From Anadara kagoshimensis (Eukaryota; Mollusca; Bivalvia; Arcoida; Arcidae): a stretch of 64,000 nucleotides of DNA. Below are positions 38,367 through 50,960 of the stretch, piece after piece (position 1 is the stretch's first letter; the number at the start of each line of letters is the position of its first letter). The stretch covers positions 34,847,835 through 34,911,834 of the forward strand of contig CM037869.1 in assembly GCA_021292105.1 (NCBI GenBank), given 5' to 3'. The notes beneath the pieces are model-generated. The model was not told where the DNA came from. It saw only the letters and a list, made by a program, of their open reading frames with translations, and ran no database searches. The position numbers and the translations under genes are program-made.

Positions 38367-38705
38367 ATGAGTTGAGTTGAGTAATGGTGTTTAACATCCC
38401 AGTCAAGAATATTTCACTTATATCGAGGCATCGCCAGCTATAGGCAAAGATGCAGAAATTTTGCCTGTGTGTTGCGCTGATGGCATTATACAGCAGGGTC
38501 CTTTTTATGTGCCAAGCCCACAGTGACACAGGACTTCGTTTATTTTAAGTTCCCATCCGAAAGAACCGTGGCTTTCATTTCGTAATGCTGAGTGCTTGGC
38601 GAAAGAACAGTCACTAACCACTTTCAAGTCTTAAGTCAGACCCGGCCAGGGTTAGAACCCACGACCTCCAGAGCGAGCACTCTACTGACTGAGCTACCGT
38701 AGTAA
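38367..38705 (-). mobile_element. SINE family 1, full length, SELENOT 3' UTR intron
   Basis: Head, body and tail are present. The element sits inside the intron between the stop codon and the SECIS exon. Confidence 0.88.
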
Positions 38706-38734
38706 CTTTTGTCATGAGAAAAGTGGATAAATTA

Positions 38735-38940
38735 TGTCCTACACTCAGTTCAAGACTCTTTCTGTGATATTGATTAGGATTGTCAGCTTGAGTAAAATGC
38801 AGGAAACCAGAAAACTACCAACCTTCTGAAAAGGAACTGACATACTTTCTCACATTAGAATCTGTCTTAAGTGGAGTTCGAACCTAGGTGACATAGGCAC
38901 ATTGATCCTTGAACTGTTGCTTTGATGACTACCTAGTCTA
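38735..38940 (-). mobile_element. SINE family 2 copy, SELENOT 3' UTR intron
   Basis: Inverted and degenerate. GAGTTCGAACCTAGGTGACA marks the B box. Confidence 0.6.
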
Positions 38941-39259
38941 TTTTTATTACCCTGATATCCAAGATTTATAAACAAAAGTTTCAATTTGTATTTTAGTCAT
39001 TTTAAAAGTGTTTTAATTGGAAGGTTGAGGGTGGGGTGTTTAATAAAATAGGGAAAAAAGTGGACTTAAACCATAATCACATCTCTTTCAATTTTTTTTG
39101 TAGTTGCATAAAATTTTGGTTGTACTTGAGAAGCTTTTGAACCATAAAACATCTGTATTTGAAATCATAGATAAAAATCAAGATGAAAAATGTCCTCTTA
39201 AGCTCTCAAAAATACTTTGAATTTCTTAACAGTAATGTGTTTCGAATTTTATTTTTCAG

Positions 39260-39480
39260 ATTTACTATCAGAAGATTCCATTTTGAAGACTTGGCATCAA
39301 TCCTCTACGGTGAAATGAATAATGACGGCCTGTGTGGAAAACAGTCCTGCTGTGAGCACAGACCTGATGAACCAATCATATTGCTGCTTTGTGATTCCTG
39401 TCGACTAATCAAATGGACTCTTGTTGATATTGAAGACTTTCACCATATGTTCGATCATTCATAAATGTATATGTGTATTT
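39260..39480 (+). other. SELENOT: SELENOT 3' UTR exon carrying the SECIS
   Basis: A 3' UTR donor (G|GTATGT) sits at 38262, 23 nt after the stop codon. A good acceptor (ATTTTTCAG) ends at 39259, upstream of the SECIS. This is the simplest way to place the SECIS in the mRNA; an unspliced 3' UTR would also contain it. The 3' end is not defined here; the first clear AATAAA I saw is near 42063. A short open frame that overlaps the hairpin is not considered coding. Confidence 0.65.
39310..39380 (+). promoter_or_regulatory. SELENOT: SECIS element (form 2) of SELENOT
   Basis: The quartet bases are ATGAC at 39322-39326 on the 5' side and TGATG at 39365-39369 on the 3' side. Between them GGCCTGTGT pairs with GCACAGACC with a single C/A mismatch. 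The apical loop holds the unpaired AAA (39338-39340), followed by an extra mini-helix ACAG (39341-39344) / CTGT (39350-39353), the hallmark of form 2 SECIS. It recruits SBP2/EFSec so that UGA is read as selenocysteine. Confidence 0.92.
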
Positions 39481-39584
39481 CATTTGTCATAATTATGTGT
39501 ACATATTCTTGTTTCTTTATCATGAATGCTGATTTTCTGAGTTGTATCTCGTAAGTTTATACAGAGAACACAAATTCATTGTTC

Positions 39585-39875
39585 AATCTTGAATCTAGAA
39601 GGGGTCCTTGCGCCATTGGCTTCCAAAATTATAACTTTGTCCCACAAAATTGTTCTCGGTTGGCCAAATCTGGTCCATCTCTTAAGTCTCAGTTGAGATT
39701 TCAATATTTCCAGATTTTACCTCTTTCTTGTTTATATTTTTTTTTACTTATACTGATCTTTACATCAAGTATTGTATTATGTCAACTCAGTTTTTAAAAA
39801 TATAACCCCCTGTTTTTTTCAAGGCCTGGGTCAGGATGATCCCACCAACTACATTACTGGATTGAACACTGATTT
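39585..39875. repeat. Unclassified interspersed repeat, copy 2
   Basis: Same orientation and endpoints as the copy at 36160-36460; CAAGGCCTGGGTCAGGATGA near its end. Confidence 0.5.
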
Positions 39876-40747
39876 TAAAAGTGCAGGGCATGGTTGTTCA
39901 AAGCTCTGTTAGCTTAACCAGTACATTAGAAAAAATTGTATTGTGCTAGTGTTTGTGAAATCCGTGTAGACAAAAAAAAACAGTTGATATAATCATTATT
40001 GTCATTTAGAAGTGATTTGTGTTTGTATTGTTCATTTACAAGAAAAACATTGTGTTCAAATGATGCTTTTAATATTCACTAATGAACTGGTTAAGCTGAC
40101 ATAGCTTTGAAAAACTGCGCCCGATGTTTAGTTAAGATAACACCTCTAGCAAAATTTAGGAATGGGGTTTATCAGCATGCCACCAAATCAATGCCCTACA
40201 ACATTTGTATTCAAATTCCAGTAAAACAAGTAATGCTGTTTACAGGAAAACTTTGTTTATAAATATCATTGGATATATCACATGGAATATTGTGAACCAT
40301 ATTGAGTTCAATGGTGAACCACATGTTGCTTGGATTTCCATGGTATATAATATTGTTTCCTTTTGAATTTCCATAGAATAATGTAACATTTCTTCTGAAA
40401 ATGGTTTCGTACCTAATTAAGGGTGTACTGCTATTTCTATATTGCAAGAAGAAACAGTATACATATATTTTGGTAGCTTGAATTAGGTTGTTAATATCTT
40501 GTCTATATAGAAAAAAAAACAAGCGATACCTCTAAAATGAGCATGAATGAGAAATTCAGCTTCTATCAGTGGCATCTATTGTAAAAAGTTCTCGGCCAAA
40601 TTCAAACATCAAAAAAAAAAAGAAAAAAAAACCAATGTACTTTCAGTATTTTATAGTTTTCCTATTATGGTACATGTACATGTACATAAATGAACTCCAT
40701 AAAACAGTAGCATTGTGCAAGTTCACCAAGTCAAACTCTGATTTCTT

Positions 40748-40779
<32 letters not shown>

Positions 40780-41302
40780 CTTATCATTATTTAGAATTCT
40801 TGGAATCCCTTTACTGGTATGGTTACTGAATCATTGTATTGACTGCCATCATTGCCCATGAATTCCAAATATTTTTGTTTTAGTTCTGGTGTGAAAAATT
40901 GTGTCTATTGTGTATGTATGGGAATCTATTGCTATGTGTGAGGATTTTTAAGAAAAAAAACATGTATATAATACTATAAATTTTATGTGACTGTTATATA
41001 GCCATGTTGTTACCTTTATTTAGTTTAGTAGTGAAAGGAATTGTGAAAATATTGTTGTCTAAAGTGTTTCTTTTAAGCCGAAATATACATGCAGCCACAC
41101 CTGTCTGAAAAGGTCAACCATAAGATTTTTACACACCGACTCCATACACAAGTACCCTTCTGGATAAAATTCATTTACCTTTATCGGTTAGTGACTTTTA
41201 AAACATATACACCTGGTCCAAACAACAGAATCATGAATTATGCCAGGTAAAATACAACAACCTATATATGCAGGTGACCTGTATAAATAAGAGGCCTTAG
41301 TG

Positions 41303-41465
41303 TCCAAGTAGTCTAAAGCAAGGGCTTAGTGGATCACAGTCCCTCTCTCCATTTAGTGTTGAATACCACTCATGATAGACCATAGTGTGAAAAAAATTGT
41401 CTCTATGCAGTCCGGTTTCCTCCATCATACCACAACTGACTGGGGACATGTAAAGCATTTGAGTG
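41303..41465 (+). mobile_element. SINE family 2 degenerate copy
   Basis: GTAGTCTAAAGCAAGGG head and TCCGGTTTCCTCCATCATAC body are recognisable. Confidence 0.5.
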
Positions 41466-41966
41466 ATCTTTAAGACATGTCTAACTTTATTATTTTTATC
41501 TTGGTTTATTTCTATAGTCAGAGAATACTGGTACTTTGTATATACATGTATATATGAATGGTATAAGTGGGATGACAGATGTGATGTATTGTAGTGAACA
41601 GTAGTTTAAAATCCTCTTTAAAACTTACAAAGATGTTTGTAATGAATCTGTGATGAAAGAAATGTGTATATGCTGGTCATATTTTTAATTGACTATGTAA
41701 CAAAAGCATAACTCAGCAATTTTTAAAAGTGTGAAAATCTTGACACAAAAATCCAATCACATACAACATGCAGTGTAAACGTTTTAAACTGACATTTTAT
41801 TTTTTAATCAGTTTGTTACAAACAGTATGAAACAAAACATACTGTAGGCTAGATTCAGGAAAAAGTGCAAGCTTGTACAAACTCGTCTCCAGAACAACTG
41901 TACACTTGATTTAGGAATAAGCACACACTTGAATCAAGATCATCTGAACTACATGCTATAAATCAA

Positions 41967-42230
41967 CTTTTATTACCGACTGTTAACTCCAAATTGAATC
42001 GGTGTGCTTTTGTGAGCAATGTTTTGTGATTTTATTTGCACACAGCATCAGTGTCCTTTGGTAAATAAAATAAAGCTGTGTAAACCAAATACTTTACCAT
42101 TTTATTACTGACTGTTAAACCCAAACTGAATCAATGTGCTTCTGTAAGTACTGTCTCATAATTTTATTAGCACACAGCATCAGTATCCATTGGTAAATAA
42201 AATAAATATGTGTAAACCAAATACTTTACC
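41967..42230. repeat. 132-bp direct duplication
   Basis: Two copies share GCACACAGCATCAGTGTCC-like and GTGTAAACCAAATACTTTAC blocks. Confidence 0.85.
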
Positions 42231-42660
42231 AAACAAAATCTGTAGTCCAGAAGTTGTTCCACATGGACTAGTTCCACTGTATACGCAAGTGTATATACAG
42301 GTAGTACACGTAGTATATTTTCATCATAGCTGTAAAAATATGCAAAATTTAATTAAATATTTTCATGATTAAAGAACCTGGTTTGAAAAATTAATCCGTC
42401 TGACAAATTTCAAGACGAAGATTTTTCCGATGAATATAAGCAGTCAGATGTGTATTCAGAGGTTTGATAAAATATTGGAAATTATCTATTGATGCATTTT
42501 TTTTCCTAAATATTTGTACATTCATACCAAAGTTTATCCGTTATGTTAATCAGAAGTGGGTAACAACAAATATAAATAAATGTTAATTTATTTGTAGAAA
42601 AATAAAATATCTATGTTGAATAAATGTTTTTCCTTAATTGGCACTGTTGTTATTTATTAA

Positions 42661-42663
<3 letters not shown>

Positions 42664-42716
<53 letters not shown>
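42664..42716. repeat. (TA)n microsatellite
   Basis: About 26 TA dinucleotides without interruption. Confidence 0.95.
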
Positions 42717-42719
<3 letters not shown>

Positions 42720-42737
42720 AGTGATATAATATACAAT

Positions 42738-42849
42738 TATGGACTTTTTAGTGGTTGTATATGGTGTGATATTCACCGGAAAAATAAATATTGATCGAGG
42801 CGATCTATATTGATATATCACACCATATACAACCACTAAAAAGTCCATA
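42738..42849. repeat. Perfect 35-bp inverted repeat
   Basis: The left arm 42738-42772 (TATGGACTTTTTAGTGGTTG ...) is exactly complementary to 42815-42849, with a 42-bp spacer. Weaker pairing continues outward. It sits next to a (TA)n tract at 42664-42716, consistent with a small foldback/MITE inserted in TA-rich DNA. Confidence 0.85.
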
Positions 42850-44033
42850 ACTGTTTTATTATATAATTTAGCCACTGTGGCACTTCGGTTAACAATGTTT
42901 TCTCAAACCTGTGACCAGGCAATCTAACTATTTTACTGATATTAGATTTCCCTGCCCACCCTGGTTGAACTAAAATTATCCCACATTAATTAGATCAATC
43001 TGACTTTAAAATCTGATTATATGAAAAAATAAATGGCATTCTAGATGAGACACAATCAATTACACACTAAATTGATAATGTCATAACGTCAACGTTCTAT
43101 GAAAAAATAATAACGCACGTTTATTTGATGACGTTCTAATCATTTTACGGAGAACGTCGACAAAAATTGATGACGTACACCGAATTTGATTTCACTGGAA
43201 AATCTGGTATATCATGTGAGATCCAATGGTCACGTGTTACCGTTTTAGCCAATCATAAAGATGGAATTTATTAATTATATAATAATAATTATTATAAACC
43301 TGTGGCAAATACATTGTATATGCAGGTATATGTATTTGTATAGTTATTTATGGATGGCAGTGTATAACTTAATTTTAATAGTGCTTAATTTATTATTTTC
43401 ATGTTTATAGGAAAGTAATAAGATTAAATTACCATGTCGATGTGAATTTCAAATCCATTCAAAATTGATCCAGAATTCTAATTCTGAAAGTTTCTGATCT
43501 GGTTTTGTACAGCAGCATAATGATGGATACCTTTGAATGCCAACACAATGACCCGCAAATTAATATTTATGCAACTCGCAGAGGTTATTATATCACTGAA
43601 AATATTTTTGCGGGAGAATTATACCAGTGTTCTTCTTTTGTAATACATTGGTTTCTTCAGTCATTTTGACAGACTTTATAAAATTCATTCTTCAAAGGGA
43701 GAGTCCTGCAGATTTTGGTTGTTTAATGTGGAGGTCAGTTTCTATAAAAAGATTTTTGGATTTCAGACGGGCTTATTGGAGGTTGTTTATGAGTCATGCC
43801 TACGATGATACAATGCATTGCTTTTAGTTTGAAAGGTCTCTTTACTTGGGTTTGAATCTTGCTTAGGCAGATCCTAGTGTAAGAAAAAAAGTTTGCCCAT
43901 TTATATGGTGAAAATGTTATGCAAAAATTGCCCTTCTGGCAATGAAGTATGGGGATCTATATTTTGCTTCATCTACCATGTGATACATCTTTTCTGATGG
44001 ACCTAGTGTTATTTAGTTCCAGTGCAATAGATG

Positions 44034-44275
44034 GACATCAGTGGTTGAGTGGTCTAAAGCACTGGTTTAAGGATAACGGTGCCTCTCATCACTTAGTTTC
44101 GAATCCCACTTAGGCTCATCCTAATGCGAGATTTGTCACAGCTCCCTTGCAAAAGGTTGGTAGATTTATCTGGGCACTATCTCCACCATCTCAGAATTGA
44201 CTGCTTCAGTATTAGCAAAAGAATTTCGACTGGGGTGTAAAACACCATTACTCCACTCCAATTTCTAAAGATGTT
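44034..44275 (+). mobile_element. tRNA-derived SINE, family 2, full length
   Basis: A Leu/Ser-like head with long variable arm (GTGGTTGAGTGGTCTAAAGC, B box GTTTCGAATCCC), then GGCTCATCCTAATGCGAGAT, and tail CTGGGGTGTAAAACACCATT ACTCCACTCC. Confidence 0.8.
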
Positions 44276-44684
44276 TACCACTGAACAGCATTCTAAAATA
44301 CCTGGGGCTCAAATCCTGACCTCGAGTGTAGCAATATCTGAAATACTGAAATATCACAATGGCTAGGACTGAAATGATGTAATTACAGGTACCTCGCTAC
44401 AGATGAAATGACTGATTCAATACTTTTTTATATCATACAAATTAGCACCCAAAAAAAGATTTTGATTTTGATTTTGAAACTTTTTTTTGAGAATTATTTG
44501 CAAGAATTTTGAAACTCAAATAAATATGTACTAGATAAGAACTTATCCCAATAAGGAACAGTGAAAAGTTTTTTGGCAATCTAAATGCATCAAAACAGGT
44601 GTTTAGAGGTATGTTTTTGTTATAAAAATAGTATGGTATTGTATCATTGCGTTGTAATTAAATTTATGGTATGAATTGTGAAAA

Positions 44685-44895
44685 CCGTTTCACCACCACA
44701 GTCAAGATCCTTTAACTTATATCAAGGTGACCAATTCTAGGATGGTGGAGAAAACTGGAGTGGCTGGAGAAATTCATCGACCTTCAGCATGCAAACTGAC
44801 AAACTTTCCCATACCAGGATCTGTGCCGAGTGGGATTCCAACCTTGGCAGTGAGAGGCACTGTGATCTGTTATTGCACCATTTAGAACGCTCCGC
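44685..44895 (-). mobile_element. SINE family 2 copy
   Basis: Inverted: CAGTCAAGATCCTTTAACTT tail, GGATTCCAACCTTGGCAGTG head. Confidence 0.7.
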
Positions 44896-45109
44896 CACTG
44901 GCACCCCCTACCCTAAGTGGTGGTCATAGAGGTAAAGGGAGATAACAAAAACACAAATCTTGAAATTATAGGATAATATATTTATTGTACAATATCATGA
45001 TGATGGGTAATTCATGTCTACAAAAAGTGAAAGACAGAAAAACATAGTACAGAAATAAACAGTATGCATTAAGACAATTAAAAGATACAGAAGTTTTACA
45101 ATATCCGTG

Positions 45110-45560
45110 GAACACATGTATGTGATTTTGGGGGTGGACCATTAACATACTGTATGTACAGTAATGTACAGTTCACATCATCAACACATAAACACCGATT
45201 TGGGGATAGGAAATTTACACATGCACATACCCTAGTGTGTAATATACTGTATACAGTTCACATGTATATGATTTTGGGGGGTGGGGAATTTACACATGTA
45301 CCAGTATGTGATTTTGGGGGTTGGGGAATTTACACATGTATGTGATTTTGGGGGTTGGGGAATTTACACATGTATATGATTTTGGGGGGTGGGGAATTTA
45401 CACATGTATGTGATTTTGGGGGTTGGGGAATTTACACATGTATGTGATTTTAGGGTTAGCGAATTTACATACTGTATACAGTTCACATGATCAACACATG
45501 TACACGATTTTGGGGTGGGAAAATTTACACATGTACATACATGCAGTTCACATGATCTAC
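45110..45560. repeat. ~36-bp G-rich minisatellite
   Basis: Unit TTTACACATGTATGTGATTT then TGGGGGTTGGGGAA, most regular at 45260-45450, degenerate on both flanks. Confidence 0.85.
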
Positions 45561-46089
45561 ACACAAACATTCACTTGGGGATACAAAATTTACAGTACTT
45601 TCACTCGGATGGGGATACAAAATTTACCATACTTTCACTTGGATCATAACTATATATTGTATATATTGAATGACTTAAATTTATCAGGATGAAGAATTTA
45701 TGTATAAATGTATATGGATTCCGAATCACAGTGAAATCTAGATTACTCAACATCAATATTATAAACTGTACATGTACTTAATACTGGGGATGACATTATA
45801 TTCTCCAAAACTTAATTATAACAGACTATTATGAATAACTTAAATAATGAGATGTAGAAATTACAATGTAATACTTTAAGCATAGTTATTCTCGAATGGG
45901 GGAAATTTTCATGAATTGAGCAAATGAAACTATATGTCAAGAAAAATATCCCTTTCCTTACAATTAAAACATTTTACCTGCAGAAAGTATACATGGAAAA
46001 ATCAAGAAAATACCGCCATGAGCTTTATATTGGTGAAATTAACCACATTTACAGTAAATCACATATACAAATGAACTTCATATGTCCAC

Positions 46090-46345
46090 ATAATATTCTC
46101 CAGTCTAACATTATGCAATTTATGGGTCAGGGTGTCCACGAAAAACAACAAAATGGAACACCACAAACATTTTTGAGTTTCCACTGAACAGTTTATGGAA
46201 AATTTAGGAAATGTGTTAAGCTATGTGACAATGTTCCTTGTGGATATATTCTCCAGTCTAAAGTTATGGGTCAGGGTGTCCCCGAAAAACCAACAAAATT
46301 GGAACACCACAAAAATTTTTGATTTTCCACTGAACAATTTATTGG
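46090..46345. repeat. Direct duplication, about 145 bp
   Basis: TATTCTCCAGTCTAACATTA to TTTATGGAAAATTTAGGAAA is repeated with few changes. Confidence 0.8.
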
Positions 46346-46600
46346 AAATTTAGAAAATAAGCTGTGTTAAGTAAGGTTGCTTCTGGTTATTTATCACTAC
46401 TGTTTGGCTTGTTATTTCTGATTATAAATAAATAATTTTAATATTTTCCCTTGTAGAAAGTTGCAACTGATTAAAATTATTATACAGCATTTGACCATTA
46501 AGCCCTGACAAAGGCATGAGAAAGGTAGCCTCACAGTAAACAATGAGTATAATCCCAACTTCTATTTTCACATATGTACTCCAGGACTTGGTTTTGATAT

Positions 46601-46784
46601 ATACAGCAAAACCTGCCTATAAAGGACACCCAAATAACTAGTACAGAGGGCCTTTATAGATGGGTGGCCCTAATATACATGTTTAAATAGAATGAATAAA
46701 GAGCAATTGGGATACAATTTTACTGGCCTTTAAAAGCAGGTGGTCCTTATATAGAGGTTGCCTTTAAGGAAGGTTTGGCTGTAA
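46601..46784. mobile_element. Tc1/mariner-like MITE, copy 1
   Basis: Inverted ends CAGCAAAACCTGCCTATAAA and the complement of TTAAGGAAGGTTTGGCTG are flanked by TA on both sides. The interior contains GGGATACAATTTTACTGGCC, shared with the copies at 50540 and 51388. Confidence 0.65.
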
Positions 46785-46839
46785 TCTGTAGAAACTTTAA
46801 GCTTTACAAAATATTGAGATATCTACTCCAGCATTCCAT

Positions 46840-47060
46840 ATGAAAATCATCAGCATTTCACATGTACAGGTGCCTACATTTTACATGTAAAACCATCGAC
46901 ATTTCACATAAAAGGTCACCAGCATTTCACATGAAAAATATTTTCCAAATCATTATTCATAATCTTGAAATTTCACATAAAAAAGTTTCTCTTTTACACA
47001 AGGTTTCGTTTTTTGATGGAGCATCACCAAGTTTTACAATAAAATATTTGTTACGACTTG
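46840..47060. repeat. Short repeats of the TTTCACATGAAAA type
   Basis: AGCATTTCACATG-like blocks recur about every 25-35 bp. Confidence 0.6.
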
Positions 47061-47279
47061 GATAGCCTGTAGAAAATCACTGATACATTGATTTCTTCTT
47101 TAACCCCAGATTCTCATTTTAACTCGTTCTCTACAGAAAATAATATCAAGTTTTACAAAAGGTAAAAAACAATTAATAATAAAGAGCAAATATACCATAA
47201 CATAATCTGTAGAAAAGTTGATTGCATGTAGATGAATATAAAAAGAATAATTAAAATTACTAGAAAAAAAACATTGACA

Positions 47280-47620
47280 TCTACATTAGCATTTTACATG
47301 TACCAGTATTTTGACAATTACATCAGCATTTTATGTGTACTTGGTTTAAGACAACTACATCAGCATTTTATGTGTATATGGTTTTTGACGATTACATCAG
47401 TATTTCATGTGTACACATATCTTATTAGACATCTACATCAACATTTTATGTGTTCTTGGTTTTTGACAACTACATCAGCATTTAATGTCTACTTATTTTT
47501 TGACAACTACATATGCATTTTATGTGTACTTGGATTTTGACGATTACATCAATATTTCAGGTGTACACATATTAGACATGACATCAACATTTTGTGTGTC
47601 TGTATGTAAACACAATATTT
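47280..47620. repeat. ~42-bp minisatellite
   Basis: GACAACTACATCAGCATTTT then ATGTGTACTTGGTTTTT, about eight diverged copies. Confidence 0.85.
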
Positions 47621-48963
47621 CCCAGTATTAACATTATTTATTTATTAATATCTTAATTATTATATACATGTATATTATATATCTGTATATATAAAATTAA
47701 ACTTTTATCTGTATTTATTTAATCTTTATTTATCTATACATTTTAATCATCATTAATAGTGCATCAAGTTTGACCTGGCCGTTTGACTTTTAATTTGATT
47801 ATTCAAACAAAGCTATGCAAATGTGTATTTAAGGGGCTATACAATGTTGATATATAAGGATAGATGATAGTAATACTTGGTACCAAGTGTTTATGGTGAT
47901 GAAACATGTCGTCTTACCTAAATCACACAGTCTATTAGCCCGATCCAATATTCAAATTAAAGGTCAAACAGCCAGGTCAAACTTGACATACTATACTGTG
48001 TACAATATTTACAATACAGATCATCTCTTACATTATATTAGTAGTTATATAAACAGTCATGTATTTATCTATTAATAGCATAAAATGTTGACAAAGTTCA
48101 CGTAAAATTAAAGTCATTATTCATCTCCCATTCAAACAAGATCCTCATGCACATGATCATAGGAAAAAGCTACTTATTTTGTTTCTCTCATAAAAAGGGA
48201 GGTAATGCTACAAGGATTAGGTTAAAAAATATCACAAATTGTCTTTCATTATTATCTCATGTGAGTACAAAAAGGGAGACAACTCTGAGAAATAACCATA
48301 TAAAAAATATCAAGAGTTTTTAAATTGGATCAGACCTGGAAAAAATTACTGCATTATTCAATAAGCGTAATCATCTTACACTAGATCAAGGTTCTCGTAA
48401 AAAAGGAGGAGATGAGCTTAAGGAGTGAAAATATACAACATATCTTTTTCATTGAACTATATTACATATTATTACTAATAATGACCCATATTATACCAGT
48501 TTTAATTTTACAGCACGGCTGTTTCGGAATACAATTCTTCATCAGTAGTGCTTGGACCAAAATCATGAAACCAAAATCATCTTCAAGATTTTGAAAAGAT
48601 AGTCAAAGGACCAAAATATATTTTACCAAATTTAATTAAGGAATTATTTTGCACGAGGGAGTAATAACTTAGTTTTTTTAATTTATATATAAGTAAAAAT
48701 ATATAGAAAATGAGAATACACATACCGCTTTTCAATAACGAATAGGCTCATCAAATATCATTAAAGTGTTCTTAGTTTTATACAAAAATTTTAGCATAAT
48801 TCACGGTCACAAACAAATTGACTCTGAAAGTAATTTACCAAAGATTATAATCATATAAACCCTGTAAAATCAGACAAATTTAGACACATTTTAGGTCAGT
48901 GTGTCCTTGATTTAGACAGATTCTACTGAGTGATTGAGTTAAAGGTGACAGTCTTGTGGGAAA

Positions 48964-49097
48964 TCATAATTCTATTGACCGAAGACTGATCTTTACACCA
49001 CCATGTAAGGTGTAAGTGTTTCCATGACAACAACTGACAGGAAGAGGCGGGGTCAAATACAATTTTAAGTTTGGACTTCCTGATTGCATTGTTTCAA
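48964..49097 (-). CDS. Candidate terminal exon of an unidentified gene
   Basis: On the minus strand, a perfect TACTAAC branch point and TTTTCTGTTTCCAG precede an exon that is open in only one frame (the other two stop within 12 codons) for 43 codons, ending at TGA 48964-48966. The peptide begins ETMQSGSPNLKLYLTPPLP and ends HGGVKISLRSIEL. I do not recognise it. No matching upstream exon was found between 49.1 and 64 kb, so the rest would lie in long introns or beyond the right edge. It could be chance. Confidence 0.35.
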
Positions 49098-50539
49098 CTG
49101 GAAACAGAAAATGTTAGTAAATTATAATAATTCTGATTGTCTTTTAAACAAGTATAAAGCTGACAAAAAATGAAAATGACATAACAATTTTATACTTAAA
49201 AAAATCATAAATAAAACAAATAAGGAAATATTTTAGTAATAACATTTAAAACAAAGCTAATCTGTCTGACCTTCACTTAAAAAAACAAAAAAATTGTCTG
49301 GTCTATTTCTTAGAATTAAACTTCAGTTTTAAACAAAGTTTTGACATGCCATAAACATCGGAAAAGCAAGACCTTAGTTGCCCCTTGTGAGGGATAAAGT
49401 TGACGAACACAAACTTAAAATGTCGGTGTATATACATGTATAAAGACTGTTAGACCATGCCCATTTGTAAAATAAATCTCCAAATATATAAAAAACCAAA
49501 ATGATTTAGAAAAACTGACAGCTATGTGGAAAGTGGGTAGAAGGTCAATGGCATTACCCGGTAAGTCAAAAATATTTAGTGACAACAAAAAGGGTTAACT
49601 ACAGAAAATACATATTCCAACCTGAAAATTCTGAGATAAATAAAAGAAAAGATATTCAGGAAGTTACCATTCAACAGACAGACTGGTAAAACTCTAACAA
49701 CATTCTTGCCTACCCACCCATCCCTGGTAAGGACATTTTTATAAGATTTAAGTTTGACAATATGTTAATAATACCCTCATGTGAAGATTGCCATGGAAGT
49801 ACCCTAGGGTCAGTCCTTCAATGTAATGATTTTGGACAAGTTTAACATCTACATGTGGTCATTTGGCCACCATGCAGATTTTGGGCAGTCCTTTAAAATT
49901 TCAACTTGTACATAAAAACTAGTGCCACTGAATTTCAAGGATTAATTTGGCTGCAAGAAAACATATAAGAAAATTCGTCAAAGATTGGCCAATTTTATTT
50001 TTGCCCAATTTTATCCAAATTTTAATTAATCCCTACGCCGTGGCCCACTGCTGTATTCAAAGGAAATTAAAGTAAAAAAACATCTGTTACACAGAAACCT
50101 TTCTATAAACAATTAAGTTGGGATGTTAATAAATTAGTTTTATTACCACTGGAAATCTTCTTTCAACGGATAATAAAATCAGACATATCTATTGTATTTT
50201 CACCTCTATATGAAGGGATGGCGTGGGTGAAGTAATGTGGTTGTTATGCCCCAGTCACCTATAAACCCTATTTGAAGGCCACTCTCTAGACATACAGGTA
50301 AACATTTCTATCTCAAAGGTGGTTTTAATATCAGAGCTCCCAACCCAATTCTGTGTAAGTGTGGGTCACAACCTTAATGCACTGATGGTGCATTGTGCAC
50401 TAGAAGGGCATTAGGGGTTCTGCGTGCATCATCCCCCTCCCTGTAAAAAGTAAAACTTTCCTTAAGGTGACCTCTATTTGCATTTGTAGTGGATAATCCT
50501 TGACACAGTATGAGAAATCATAAGGAAACACAGAGAATC

Positions 50540-50716
50540 GGCACCTGTCTATAAAGGCCACCCAAGGAAACCAGTTAAAGTGGTCTTTATTGGCAAGTGG
50601 CCTTAATATACAGTTTCAATTGATTTGAATAAAGAAAATTGGGATACAATTCTACAGGCCTTTGGAAGCAGGTGGCCTTTATACACAGGTGGCCTTTAAG
50701 GCAGAATGGGCTGTAG
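50540..50716. mobile_element. Tc1/mariner-like MITE, copy 2
   Basis: It has the same architecture as copy 1 (CCTGTCTATAAAGGCCACCC ... GGTGGCCTTTAAGG then GGGCTGTA). The first bases of the left end have decayed. Confidence 0.6.
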
Positions 50717-50960
50717 TACAACTTTCACTAAGGTGTCCTTCCTTTACAGGTTTTATGAAGTTAAACACAAGACATCTAACAGCATGATAAATAGCTGTGA
50801 CACACATAATGTATGACTACCTGCTATAAAAGGTCTCTGTAAAACTTTCACTAAGGTGTCCTTACTTTACAGGTTTTTAGTGAAGTAAAACATAGGACAT
50901 CCAATATCATGATGAATTTGCTGTGACACACATAATTATGACTACCAGTACCTGCCTTAT
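50715..50960. repeat. Direct duplication, about 120 bp
   Basis: ACTTTCACTAAGGTGTCCTT and GCTGTGACACACATAAT-like blocks appear twice. Confidence 0.8.

Larger units (their letters stand above)
39481..48960. other. Gene-free repeat-rich stretch after SELENOT
   Basis: The SELENOT 3' UTR may run some way in (AATAAA near 42063). The rest holds SINEs, duplications and minisatellites listed separately, plus a 30-nt poly-T at 40750-40779. No coding exon with splice sites was recognised. Confidence 0.6.

Noticed and set aside
39183-39464. 93-codon plus-strand frame
   Set aside because: It straddles the 3' splice acceptor at 39259 and the SECIS hairpin; conservation is explained by the RNA element.
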